A stretch of DNA of 64,000 nt from positions 1-64,000 of the forward strand of contig JBMOIP010000013.1 in NCBI GenBank assembly GCA_049317265.1, read 5' to 3'. The notes under the pieces are model-generated. The model searched no databases, was not told where the DNA came from, and saw only the letters and a program-made list of their open reading frames with translations. Below, in pieces: positions 9,438 through 18,790 of the stretch. How positions within the stretch are numbered: position 1 is the stretch's first letter; every line of letters starts with the position of its first letter. The position numbers and the translations under genes were made by a program. Origin of the DNA: CAIVAT01 sp049317265 (lineage in GTDB: Bacteria; Bacteroidota; Bacteroidia; Bacteroidales; FEN-979).

Positions 9438-11891
9438 GTGGAGAGAATTTGGATATTGCAAAATTTGAATTCCATGGGAAAAGGGAAAAGGTTAACAACA
9501 AATTCACAGGTTGCAGACAACAACACACCCGATCTGCTTCAGGAACTGGAGGCGTGCCGGAAGAAACTTGAACTGAAAGAAGAAGAACTCAGTCGGACGC
9601 AGGCTCTTGCACAGGAGGCCACGAACAAACTCAGCCAGAGCGAAGAGCGCTACACAAAGGCATTCCTGACTTCTTCCTATGCCATAACCATCACATCCAT
9701 TGCTGATGGAAAGTTCATCGACATCAACGATGCGTTTACTGTAATTTCGGGGTACTCCCGCGCGGAGGCACTATCCGACTCTTCGGTTGGACTGGCACTG
9801 TGGGTGGATATCAATGACCGGAATTTTGTGATTTCAGAACTCAAAGCCGGAAGAGAAGTTTTCGGCATGGAGAGCAGGTTCAACAGGAAGAACGGCGAAA
9901 TTATGTTTGGCTTGATCAGCGCCCAGGTTATCTATCTGAACAATGAACCTTACATCCTTTCCAGCATCAACGATATCACCCAGCGCAAACTGTCAGAAAG
10001 TGCACTGAAAGACAAAACAATACTGCTTTCGAACCTCCTGGTAAACTTAAAAGAGGGTATCCTGCTCGAAGATGCAGCCCGGAAAATTGTGCTCACTAAC
10101 CAGCTCTTCTGCGATCTGTTTGGCATACCAGCAGCCCCGGAAGCGATGATCGGAATGGATTGCTCCCAATCTGCCGATCAGAGCAAGGGGATGTTTAAGG
10201 ACCCCGATAAGTTCATCGCCAAAATCGGACTCATTCTCAGGTATAGGATCCCGGTTTTTAACGATCCGCTGGAATTGACCGACGGACGTTTTTTTGAAAG
10301 AGATTACATCCCCACCTACGTCGATGGGGTCTACAACGGCCATTTATGGAAATACCGGGATGTCACCGGGCAAAAACTCGCTTCAACTGCACTTCGGGAG
10401 AGCGAAGAGAAGTTCCGCTCCATCACAGAGCAAACCAGCGACCTGATCTCCATTACCGATACCAGGGGTTTCATTCTATATGCCTCAGCGGCATCACGCA
10501 CCATTTTCAACATTGACCCCGACGAGATGTGCGGCCATCACTTCTCTGAATTTCTTGAAGGGGGAGTTTTCTCTGATGCTGTTTCAAGGTTTCGCAATGC
10601 CCTTGCGTCGGACCAGGTTACCAAGGACCTCGAACTTAGGATGAAGCGAAAGGACGGGTCGCTTTTTTACGGAGAGCTGAGCGGATCGAAATTCCGATAC
10701 GGAACCCAGTTTGGAACTCTTGTGGTTATCCGTGATGTTACTGAACGTAAATTAGCAAGGGTCCAGCTTGAAAAGAGTGAAGAACGGTTCCGCCAGGTTG
10801 TGGAACACAGCCATGAAGTGGTCTGGGAAGTTGATCATGAGGGACTTTTTACCTTTGTCAGTCCGCTTTCATCAACCATTTACGGATATACCCCGGAGGA
10901 ACTGGTGGGGAAAAAGTATTTCTACGACCTTCACCCGGAACAAGGGCGGGAACAGTTTAAAGAAGCAGCATTCGGCGTGTTCCTGAGAAAGGAGAGTTTT
11001 AACAATTTGATCAACCACATTTCGAAGCCGGATGGTACGGTGATCGTTTTAAGTACGAACGGAATCCCGATGGTGAATGATCAGGGCAGGTTATTTGGGT
11101 ACAGGGGGGCGGATTCCGATATTACCGAACGGATCATGGCCGAAGAGGAGCTGCATAAGCTGAATGTTGAGTTGGAACAACGGGTGGCTGAACGGACTTC
11201 ACAACTCGAGCTCGCAAACAAAGAACTCGATGCCTTCTCCTATTCAATTTCGCACGACCTCCGGGCCCCGCTGCGGCATATCAACGGGTTCATCAACCTG
11301 CTGAAGGATGTTAAAGCCGAAGGGCGATCAGCGGAAGAGATCCAGTACATGGAATTCATCTCAAACGGTTCGCAGGAAATGAGTCTCCTGATCGATGCTT
11401 TGTTGTCATTTTCAAGACTGAACAGGGCTGAGCTCCGGAAAACAACTTTAAATACCTATGCAATGGTTCAACAGGTAATCAGGTTCTTTGAACCGGAAAC
11501 CAGGAACCGGAAGATCACGTATAATATTGGTCAATTAATTGATTGTGAAGGAGATGAACAGTTGATAAAGCAAGTCTGGACAAACCTCATCTCCAATGCC
11601 ATCAAATACACCGGGAAAAAACCGGAAGCAGTAATTGGAATTTGGAGTGAAAGGAGTGAGGACAAAATTACCTTTGTTATCCAGGATAACGGAGCCGGTT
11701 TTGACATGCAGTTTTCAGGCAAACTATTCGGTGTGTTCAAACGACTGCACAGACCCGGCGATTTTGAAGGTGTCGGAGTGGGACTGGCAAACGTTCAAAG
11801 CATCGTTACCCGCCACGGCGGTCTATGCAACGCCGAAGGCACAATCGACAAAGGAGCCACCTTCACCTTCACCCTCCCCGTCCCATCTTAA
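9438..11891 (+). CDS. Multi-PAS sensor histidine kinase
   Basis: A sensor kinase of 817 residues without signal peptide or clear membrane helices, so probably cytoplasmic. An N-terminal coiled coil (about 25-70) is followed by about four PAS-type modules (about 70-185, 190-310, 320-440 and 443-565); the second is degenerate. A linker coiled coil (LEQRVAERTSQLELAN) leads to the dimerisation domain YSISHDLRAPLRHINGF, with His606 as the phosphorylated residue. The HATPase domain has IQDNGAGFDM and GVGLANVQSIV. The frame begins with GTG at 9438; an ATG at 9474 is an alternative start, and neither has a clear ribosome site. No receiver is attached, so phosphate must pass to a separate protein, possibly the receiver-kinase encoded next. 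Confidence 0.9.
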   Translation: MERIWILQNLNSMGKGKRLTTNSQVADNNTPDLLQELEACRKKLELKEEELSRTQALAQEATNKLSQSEERYTKAFLTSSYAITITSIADGKFIDINDAFTVISGYSRAEALSDSSVGLALWVDINDRNFVISELKAGREVFGMESRFNRKNGEIMFGLISAQVIYLNNEPYILSSINDITQRKLSESALKDKTILLSNLLVNLKEGILLEDAARKIVLTNQLFCDLFGIPAAPEAMIGMDCSQSADQSKGMFKDPDKFIAKIGLILRYRIPVFNDPLELTDGRFFERDYIPTYVDGVYNGHLWKYRDVTGQKLASTALRESEEKFRSITEQTSDLISITDTRGFILYASAASRTIFNIDPDEMCGHHFSEFLEGGVFSDAVSRFRNALASDQVTKDLELRMKRKDGSLFYGELSGSKFRYGTQFGTLVVIRDVTERKLARVQLEKSEERFRQVVEHSHEVVWEVDHEGLFTFVSPLSSTIYGYTPEELVGKKYFYDLHPEQGREQFKEAAFGVFLRKESFNNLINHISKPDGTVIVLSTNGIPMVNDQGRLFGYRGADSDITERIMAEEELHKLNVELEQRVAERTSQLELANKELDAFSYSISHDLRAPLRHINGFINLLKDVKAEGRSAEEIQYMEFISNGSQEMSLLIDALLSFSRLNRAELRKTTLNTYAMVQQVIRFFEPETRNRKITYNIGQLIDCEGDEQLIKQVWTNLISNAIKYTGKKPEAVIGIWSERSEDKITFVIQDNGAGFDMQFSGKLFGVFKRLHRPGDFEGVGVGLANVQSIVTRHGGLCNAEGTIDKGATFTFTLPVPS

Positions 11892-11916
11892 CACTTAACA
11901 CTTAACACTTAACACT
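11889..11916. repeat. Heptamer tandem repeat (TAACACT x4)
   Basis: Four perfect head-to-tail copies of TAACACT. The first three bases are the TAA stop codon of the preceding kinase gene. The array fills most of the 45-base spacer before the next start codon, so copy-number change would alter the spacing between two signalling genes without changing either protein. Confidence 0.85.
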
Positions 11917-11936
11917 TTCCCTTTACCATTCTTGTC

Positions 11937-13436
11937 ATGGAACCAAAAATTTCGATCCTCCATCTCGAGGACCAGCTGCCAGACTCTATTTTGATCAAAT
12001 CTGAAATCAGCAAAGGGTTTCCATCTTTCGAATACCAGTATAGCGACAATGCAGGTGACTTCCTTCGGGCGCTGACCGAGAAAAAGATCGATATCGTATT
12101 GTCTGATTTTGAGCTCCCCGGCTATTCGGGTGCCGATGCACTTTTAACGATAAAAACCAAATTTCCGGAGGTGCCGTTTATTTTTGTAACCGGGGTGATG
12201 GGAGAGGATGCCGCCATTGCATCATTGCTGAACGGTGCTGTTGACTATGTGTTCAAAACAAAGCTGCAGCGTCTGGTCCCTGCCATTAAACGAGCGCTTC
12301 ATGAGGCGGAGTTGCTTCGTGAGAGAAATCTCGCCGAGGATGAGCGGCGTAAGCTCTCCCGGGCAGTTGAACAAAGTTCACTATCGGTAGTCATAACCGA
12401 TTGTACCGGCAACATTGAATTTATCAATCCCAAAGTGTCTGAAATTACCGGCTTTTCAAAAGAGGAACTGATCGGGCAGAATCCCTGGGTACTCCAATCG
12501 GGCGAAGTAACCCAGGCTGTGTATAAAGACCTTTGGGCTACCATCACTGCCGGCAACCAATGGCATGGTGAATTCCATAATAAAAAGAAAAGCGGGGAAC
12601 TTTACTGGGAATCTGTGGCGATTTCGCCTGTTTTTGATAACAGTGGGCGAATTACGCACTATGTTGCGATCAAGGAGGATGTGACCAGGAAAAAGGAGAT
12701 CATTGCAGAGCTAAAGGCAGCCAAGGAAAAAGCAGAAGCCAGCGACCGCCTGAAGAATGCATTTATCAGCATTATCTCCCATGAAATACGAACACCCCTC
12801 AACGGAATACTCGGGATGTACCAGATTCTGGCCGATGACGGCCTCTCCCGGGAGGAGAAGGAGGAGTACTATAACGTTTTAAAATCCAGCAGCGACCGCC
12901 TGATAAAAACGGTGACCGATTACATGGATATTGCGCTCCTTGTTTCAGAGAATGTAGCCGTTAAGCGTTCTGTGTTCAGTCCGGTAGCGTTGGTCAATGA
13001 ACTCGCCAACACCTTCAAACCAGCCAGTGAAGCTAAAAAACTTGAAATGTTGGTGCAATTGCCTTCTGATGGAAATGTTGCCATGTTAAATACCGACCGG
13101 GAAATTCTTCGGAAGGTATTGTCTCACCTGGTCGATAATGCCATTAAATTCACCACAAAGGGGTCTGTCACATTTGGGTATAAAGAAAAGGACAACTTCC
13201 TGGACTTTTTCGTAGTCGATACGGGAGAAGGCATCGACCTCGACGCCCAGGCAACCATCTTCGATGAGTTCATCCAGGAAAATCTCTCCATGACCCGCGG
13301 CCATGAAGGGAACGGACTTGGATTATCCATTACAAAGCGCTTGCTGGCGCTTTTAGGTGCCGAAATCCGCGTTGAATCTTCCAAAGACAATGGAGCCGGA
13401 TTTTTCTTTTCATTTCTTCAATTCCGGGAAAATTAG
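11937..13436 (+). CDS. Receiver-PAS-histidine kinase hybrid
   Basis: A 499-residue cytoplasmic signalling protein. The receiver domain (about 5-120) has the acidic pocket LEDQ, the phospho-acceptor Asp57 in VLSDFELPG, Thr85 in FVTG, and a lysine in the YVFKTK segment near 107. A PAS domain follows (about 137-250; FINPKVSEITGFSKEELIGQ, ending in the PAC-type YVAIKEDVTRKK). The kinase core has His282 in IISHEIRTPLNGILG and an HATPase region with VVDTGEGID and GLGLSITKRL. An N-terminal receiver with a C-terminal kinase is typical of a relay intermediate. It lies 45 bases downstream of the multi-PAS kinase, which is a plausible phosphodonor. Confidence 0.92.
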   Translation: MEPKISILHLEDQLPDSILIKSEISKGFPSFEYQYSDNAGDFLRALTEKKIDIVLSDFELPGYSGADALLTIKTKFPEVPFIFVTGVMGEDAAIASLLNGAVDYVFKTKLQRLVPAIKRALHEAELLRERNLAEDERRKLSRAVEQSSLSVVITDCTGNIEFINPKVSEITGFSKEELIGQNPWVLQSGEVTQAVYKDLWATITAGNQWHGEFHNKKKSGELYWESVAISPVFDNSGRITHYVAIKEDVTRKKEIIAELKAAKEKAEASDRLKNAFISIISHEIRTPLNGILGMYQILADDGLSREEKEEYYNVLKSSSDRLIKTVTDYMDIALLVSENVAVKRSVFSPVALVNELANTFKPASEAKKLEMLVQLPSDGNVAMLNTDREILRKVLSHLVDNAIKFTTKGSVTFGYKEKDNFLDFFVVDTGEGIDLDAQATIFDEFIQENLSMTRGHEGNGLGLSITKRLLALLGAEIRVESSKDNGAGFFFSFLQFREN

Positions 13437-13493
13437 CGTACCTTTACGGGATACTGTTCTGTTTATCGCTGAAATTTAACCCCTCCCCAACCC

Positions 13494-16466
13494 ATGCCCG
13501 CCCGTAAACAAAAATCTGTAGTTAACGTTATTCATCCTGAAACAAGCAGGGGCAAGGCTTCAGGCTTCCCCATCGTTGGAATCGGAGCCTCAGCAGGCGG
13601 ACTGGAAGCCCTGGAACAATTTTTTGAGAACATGCCGGAAAGCAACAGCATGGCCTATGTGATCGTGCAGCATCTCGACCCCAACCATGCAGGTATGATG
13701 CCTGAATTGTTGCAAAGGATGACTTCGCTTAAGGTTTACCAGGCTACCGATGGCCTCAGGGTAGCGCCAGGCTGCGTTTATGTAATTCCGCCGAATAAGA
13801 GCATGTCGATCCTTAATGGCGCCCTGCACCTGTTCGAACCGGTTGAATCACGCGGGCTGAGATTGCCCATTGATATCTTTTTCCGATCGCTGGCCGATGA
13901 CCGGCAGGAGAAGAGCATCGGGATCATCCTTTCTGGGATGGGCTCAGATGGCAGTCTTGGGGTTAAAGCCATAAAGGAGAAGAATGGAATGGTATTGATA
14001 CAGGATCCGGCTTCTGCCAAATTCGATGGCATGCCCCGAAGCGCCAATGAAGCAGTAATTGCCGATATTGTTGCCCACGCCAATGAATTGCCTGTAAAAC
14101 TTATCACTTTTCTTAAGTACACTCCGGCGGTAAATGCAATTCCTGAATTAAATGTCAAGGATAAAAGCAACCTTGATAAGATCATCATCCTGCTCCGCGA
14201 ACAGTCGGGTCACGACTTTTCACAATATAAAAAAAACACATTGTTCCGGCGCATCGAAAGGCGAAAAGGCATTCACAGGATAGATAAGTTACAGAGTTAT
14301 GTCCGTTTCATGCAGGAAAATCCAAAGGAGGCCGAAATCCTTTTCAAGGAGCTGCTTATTGGCGTGACAAACTTCTTCCGTGATCCTCCCGTTTGGGAGT
14401 TGCTTCGGGAGAAAGTCCTTCCCGACCTGCTTGAATCGTTGCCCGAAGGTTATATTCTGCGTGCCTGGGTTCCCGGCTGTTCTACCGGTGAAGAGGCCTA
14501 CTCTCTCGCCATCATCTTTAAGGAAGTGGTTGAGAAGCTTAAAAAACAAAACAAGCTGACTTTGCAGGTTTTTGCAACCGACCTCGATCAGGATGCCATT
14601 GACCATGCCCGGAAAGGCAACTTCCCTGCAAATATTGTTGCTGATGTCTCCCCGGAAAGGCTTAACAGGTTTTTCGCTGTGGAAGGTGATGGTTTCCGCG
14701 TGAGTTCCGCCATCAGGGAGATGGTCGTGTTCGCCACACAGAATGTGATCAAGGATCCGCCATTCACCAAACTGGACATCCTCACCTGCCGCAATATGAT
14801 GATCTACATGGAACCGGTGCTGCAGGATAAATTAATTGCACTTTACAGTTACAGCCTGAACATCAATGGGGTTTTATTGCTTGGCAGCGCCGAAAACCTG
14901 GGGAAAAACAGGGATGGATTTGAAGAAATTGACAACAGGCTGAAAATATTCAGACGAACAGGTTCCCTGCACACTTCAGAACTCATCGATTTTCCAAGTT
15001 CATTTTCCAGGAAAGAGAAATTGGCAAAAGCAGAGAAATCCCGTCCTAAAGTGGTTGAAAATATCCAGAATATTGCCGATCAGCTCCTCCTTCAGCGGTT
15101 TGCCCCCGCCAGCGTGCTCGTTAATCCTTCCGGCGACATCATCTACATCACAGGCCGCACGGGGAAGTATCTTGAGCCAGTGGCAGGTAAAGCAAACTGG
15201 AACATCCACGCAATGGCGCGCGATGGACTCCGCCAGGAGCTGCCCGGGGCATTCCGGAAGGTAATGAAAAATTTTGACCCCCTGGTGTTAAGGAATATCA
15301 AAGTTGGTACCAATGGAGGAACCCAGATGATTGATGTTACCTTGCAGTGCATTGAGAGTCCCGATTTGATCAGGGGCATGGTCATGGTGGTATTTACGGA
15401 TGTACCAGCCAAACCCGGACCTGATATGGTGGCTACAAAATCCGGGAAGCACCTGAGCAACGGGATGTTGAAGGAACTGGAAATGAAATTGCAGCGGAGT
15501 TATGAAGACCTGCAAAGCACCAGGGAGGAGATGCAGACTTCTCAGGAAGAGCTGAAATCCACCAACGAGGAGTTGCAATCCACCAATGAGGAGTTGCAGT
15601 CCACCAATGAGGAACTTACCACCTCTAAGGAGGAGATGCAGAGCCTCAACGAGGAGTTGCAGACCATGAATGCCGAACTCCAGAGCAAAGTGAGAGATTT
15701 CGTCCATGCCAGCGATGACATGAAGAACCTGCTTAACAGTACCGAAATTGCCACCCTGTTCCTTGACCGGGAGTTGAATATTCGCAGGTTTACTGATCAT
15801 GTAACCGATATTATAAAATTGCGAAAGCAGGATGTTGGAAGGCCATTCACCGATATTGTCACCAATTTGCAATATCCTGATATAGAGAAGGATGCTATAT
15901 ATGTGATTAAGACACTTATTGCCAAGGAAATAGCTATTGAAACACATGACAACCGGTGGTTCAATATCCGGATCATGCCTTACCGCACACTCGAAGATCG
16001 CATTGACGGGCTGGTAATGACCTTTTCAGAAATCACCATCGCAAAAAAACTGGAGTTGAGCCTTACGAAAGCCAATGAGGTGCTCCAGGTCAAGGAAAAT
16101 GCCCTGGCCGTCTCAGAAATCCGTTACCGGCGTCTTTTTGAATCGGCCAAGGATGGGATACTCATCCTGGATGCAAATTCGGGAAAGATACTGGATGTGA
16201 ATCCGTTCCTGTTAGAACTGCTGGGGTATTCAAAAAAGGAGTTCATGCAAAAAACAATCTGGGAGATCGGTTTTCTGAAAGACATTGTCGCCAACAAGGA
16301 TAAATTTGCCGAGTTGCAAAAGCAAAAAATAGTCCGGTATAACGGTTTACCCCTTGAAACCGCCAACGGCCGTAAAATCATGGTCGAGTTTGTCAGCAAT
16401 ATTTATTCATCAGATAATCATGAGGTGATCCAATGCAATATCCGTGAGAGCACCAGCGGAAAATAG
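13494..16466 (+). CDS. CheB-CheR fusion with coiled coil and two PAS domains
   Basis: A 990-residue fusion. The CheB-type methylesterase domain (about 25-200) has its catalytic triad visible as Ser33 (GIGASAGG), His60 (VQHLDP) and Asp152 (GMGSDG). The CheR-type methyltransferase domain (about 205-485) has LIGVTNFFRDP, the SAM-binding VPGCSTGEEAYSLA and ILTCRNMMIYM. A long heptad coiled coil (about 655-720) includes near-identical EELxSTN repeats. Two PAS modules follow (about 730-845 and 855-985). No receiver, HisKA or HATPase domain is present. It therefore resembles CheB/CheR-PAS regulators outside classical chemotaxis; no MCP or CheA gene is nearby. The substrate is unknown, possibly cytoplasmic coiled-coil receptors or the neighbouring kinases. 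Confidence 0.92.
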   Translation: MPARKQKSVVNVIHPETSRGKASGFPIVGIGASAGGLEALEQFFENMPESNSMAYVIVQHLDPNHAGMMPELLQRMTSLKVYQATDGLRVAPGCVYVIPPNKSMSILNGALHLFEPVESRGLRLPIDIFFRSLADDRQEKSIGIILSGMGSDGSLGVKAIKEKNGMVLIQDPASAKFDGMPRSANEAVIADIVAHANELPVKLITFLKYTPAVNAIPELNVKDKSNLDKIIILLREQSGHDFSQYKKNTLFRRIERRKGIHRIDKLQSYVRFMQENPKEAEILFKELLIGVTNFFRDPPVWELLREKVLPDLLESLPEGYILRAWVPGCSTGEEAYSLAIIFKEVVEKLKKQNKLTLQVFATDLDQDAIDHARKGNFPANIVADVSPERLNRFFAVEGDGFRVSSAIREMVVFATQNVIKDPPFTKLDILTCRNMMIYMEPVLQDKLIALYSYSLNINGVLLLGSAENLGKNRDGFEEIDNRLKIFRRTGSLHTSELIDFPSSFSRKEKLAKAEKSRPKVVENIQNIADQLLLQRFAPASVLVNPSGDIIYITGRTGKYLEPVAGKANWNIHAMARDGLRQELPGAFRKVMKNFDPLVLRNIKVGTNGGTQMIDVTLQCIESPDLIRGMVMVVFTDVPAKPGPDMVATKSGKHLSNGMLKELEMKLQRSYEDLQSTREEMQTSQEELKSTNEELQSTNEELQSTNEELTTSKEEMQSLNEELQTMNAELQSKVRDFVHASDDMKNLLNSTEIATLFLDRELNIRRFTDHVTDIIKLRKQDVGRPFTDIVTNLQYPDIEKDAIYVIKTLIAKEIAIETHDNRWFNIRIMPYRTLEDRIDGLVMTFSEITIAKKLELSLTKANEVLQVKENALAVSEIRYRRLFESAKDGILILDANSGKILDVNPFLLELLGYSKKEFMQKTIWEIGFLKDIVANKDKFAELQKQKIVRYNGLPLETANGRKIMVEFVSNIYSSDNHEVIQCNIRESTSGK
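15549..15611 (+). repeat. In-frame 21-base tandem repeat (3 copies) in the CheB-CheR fusion
   Basis: Three units at 15549-15569, 15570-15590 and 15591-15611 encode EELKSTN, EELQSTN and EELQSTN. The last two differ by one base. Each adds exactly one coiled-coil heptad, so unit gain or loss would lengthen or shorten the coil in register. Confidence 0.85.
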
Positions 16467-16486
16467 GTTGTAAGGAATAGGAAACC

Positions 16487-18739
16487 ATGAAGAATGACAA
16501 CAAGCCTCACGAACCTGATATTCGCAGCAATGCGGAAAAACAGCTGAAAGGTAAAATACCGGGAGCAACATTACCACTTTCAGAGAGAGATAACCTGAAA
16601 CTGATCCACGAACTTGAGGTGCACCAGATCGAGCTCGAATTGCAGAATGAGGAACTCATGCGGGCAAGAGCCATGGCCGATGAATCGGCTGAAAAATATT
16701 GTGAATTGTACGATTTTGCACCTGCCGGGTATGTAACCTTATCGGAGCAAGGGGATATTATCCTGCTGAACCACAGTGCGGCCCGGATGCTTGGAAATGA
16801 TCGTTCACAGCTTGAAGGTAAGAATCTTGGATTTTTTATTACACCTGACCATCGGCCTTCTTTCAGCCAGTTTATTGACAAAATCTTTACGAGCAGATCC
16901 AATGAATCAATTGAACTGACCCTTCTCCATGGTCCCGGCCCTCCCATCTTTATCATCATGACGGGCATCATCAGCGAAAACCGGCATCATTGCAATCTGA
17001 CGCTTGTCGATATCACCGAGAAAATGCTGGCAACAAGGAGACTTGTGGAGTCTGAGAAAAAATACAAGGACCTTGTACAGAATGCGCCTCTTGGAGTTTA
17101 CACCACCAACATGGAGGGCAAGTTCCTGTTTGCCAACGATGCAGCGTGTCAGATACTCGGTTATGATTCATTTGATGTGGTGCTTGGTTCTGAAGTAATA
17201 TCAACCTACAGAAACATGGAGGAGCGGGAGCTTTTCCTTGAGAGGATCAAAGAGGCGAAACAACTTTTCAATTATGAGCTCGACCTGATCACCAGGCAGG
17301 GAAAACCAATTGTTGTGCTCATCAACGCCTATTTATCAGGCGAGGTGATCACCGGTATGATCATGAATATTACAAACCGGAAAGTAAATGAGAGATTTGC
17401 CAGTTTAGGGCATGACATACTTCAGATTTTAAATCAGCCAGGAGATTTGGCCGAAGTAATTAGAGAAGTCGTTTTGAAACTAAAAAGTGGGACAGGCACC
17501 GATGCAGTAGGTATTCGCCTGAAGAGCGGGGAGGATTTTCCCTATGTGTCCCACCGGGGATTTCCTAAAGAATTTTTACAAAAGGAGAATTCAATCTTAA
17601 CGAAAGACCAGGGCGGTGTAATTTGCTGCGACACCGATGGACTGGCAAGACTGACAGGGAATTGCGGCCTGGTCATCTCAGGAAAAACGGGTCCCGTCTC
17701 CACTCACATTACGAAAGGTGGAAGTTTTTGGATAAATGACACATCTCAAACATTTGATATGAAGGGTGTTGCTGGCGATGGTCACCTTCCTTGCATAAGT
17801 TGCAGGCAGTGGGGATTTGGCTCAACCGCATTGATTCCGGTTCGTAACAAAACAAGCATCGTCGGACTGATCCAGCTGAATGATATTAAAACAGATTTTT
17901 TTACGATCGAAATCATTGAACTCCTGGAAGGAATCGCCTCGCATATCGGTGAAGCGTTAATGCGAAAGCAGGGTGAGGAGGAGATTCGGAAACTCAATGA
18001 AACACTTGAACAGCGTGTTTCAGATCGTACCCGGCAGCTGGAGGCCTCTAACAGGGAACTGGCATTCCATGTAGCGGAAGTTGAACAGTTTTCATTCATT
18101 GCCACCCATGATCTGCAGGAGCCTCTGCGCACCTTAACTAACTGCGCCGAGCTTATCCATAGCGAATATGCTGGAAAACTTGATGAGGATGGGAACAGGT
18201 CCATAGAGTTTATCCATCAATCGGCCGGCAGGATGCGCGAACTTGTAACCGGACTGCTTGCCTATTCTTTGTTGGGAAAAGAGCATGAAGTGAAACCGGT
18301 TGATTGTAATATGCTTGCCAGGGATGTTCTTGCCGACCTGGAATCTTCCATCAGCAGTTGTCATGCAAAAATTCATGTGGATCTGCTCCCGGAACTGGTT
18401 GGAAATGCAACCGAATTGAGGCTTCTCTTCCAAAACCTGGTCAATAATGCACTCAAGTTCCAAACCGCCAAGGTCGTTCCTGAAATCACAATTTCAGCAA
18501 AAAGGAACGAAAAAGAGTGGGTTTTTTCTGTGAAAGATAATGGTATTGGCATTGCTGATAAGGACAAAGAGAAGATATTTGTTATTTTCAGGAGGTTGCA
18601 TAACCGCAGTGAATTTGAAGGAACAGGAATCGGGCTGTCACACTGCAAAAAAATAGTAGAACTCCATGGCGGCAGGATTTGGGTGGAATCAACGCCCGGT
18701 AACGGAAGTAACTTTATCTTTACCATCCCGGTCAATTGA
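16487..18739 (+). CDS. PAS-PAS-GAF sensor histidine kinase
   Basis: A sensor kinase of 750 residues with no export signal. An N-terminal coiled coil (ELEVHQIELELQNEEL) precedes two PAS domains (about 65-180 and 190-300). A GAF domain follows (about 310-505) with the subfamily hallmarks GGSFWIND, STALIPVRN and GLIQLND and several cysteines, including CISC, whose role is unclear. The kinase core has His541 in FIATHDLQEPLR, and the HATPase region has VKDNGIGI and GTGIGLSHCKKIVELHGG. The dimerisation motif resembles the phytochrome-like kinases. The gene begins 20 bases after the CheB-CheR fusion, so the two are probably cotranscribed and may act in one pathway. Confidence 0.9.
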   Translation: MKNDNKPHEPDIRSNAEKQLKGKIPGATLPLSERDNLKLIHELEVHQIELELQNEELMRARAMADESAEKYCELYDFAPAGYVTLSEQGDIILLNHSAARMLGNDRSQLEGKNLGFFITPDHRPSFSQFIDKIFTSRSNESIELTLLHGPGPPIFIIMTGIISENRHHCNLTLVDITEKMLATRRLVESEKKYKDLVQNAPLGVYTTNMEGKFLFANDAACQILGYDSFDVVLGSEVISTYRNMEERELFLERIKEAKQLFNYELDLITRQGKPIVVLINAYLSGEVITGMIMNITNRKVNERFASLGHDILQILNQPGDLAEVIREVVLKLKSGTGTDAVGIRLKSGEDFPYVSHRGFPKEFLQKENSILTKDQGGVICCDTDGLARLTGNCGLVISGKTGPVSTHITKGGSFWINDTSQTFDMKGVAGDGHLPCISCRQWGFGSTALIPVRNKTSIVGLIQLNDIKTDFFTIEIIELLEGIASHIGEALMRKQGEEEIRKLNETLEQRVSDRTRQLEASNRELAFHVAEVEQFSFIATHDLQEPLRTLTNCAELIHSEYAGKLDEDGNRSIEFIHQSAGRMRELVTGLLAYSLLGKEHEVKPVDCNMLARDVLADLESSISSCHAKIHVDLLPELVGNATELRLLFQNLVNNALKFQTAKVVPEITISAKRNEKEWVFSVKDNGIGIADKDKEKIFVIFRRLHNRSEFEGTGIGLSHCKKIVELHGGRIWVESTPGNGSNFIFTIPVN

Positions 18740-18790
18740 ATCGGGAAGATTTTGCAATCAACAGGATATTAAGTAATAATGCTTTTTACA

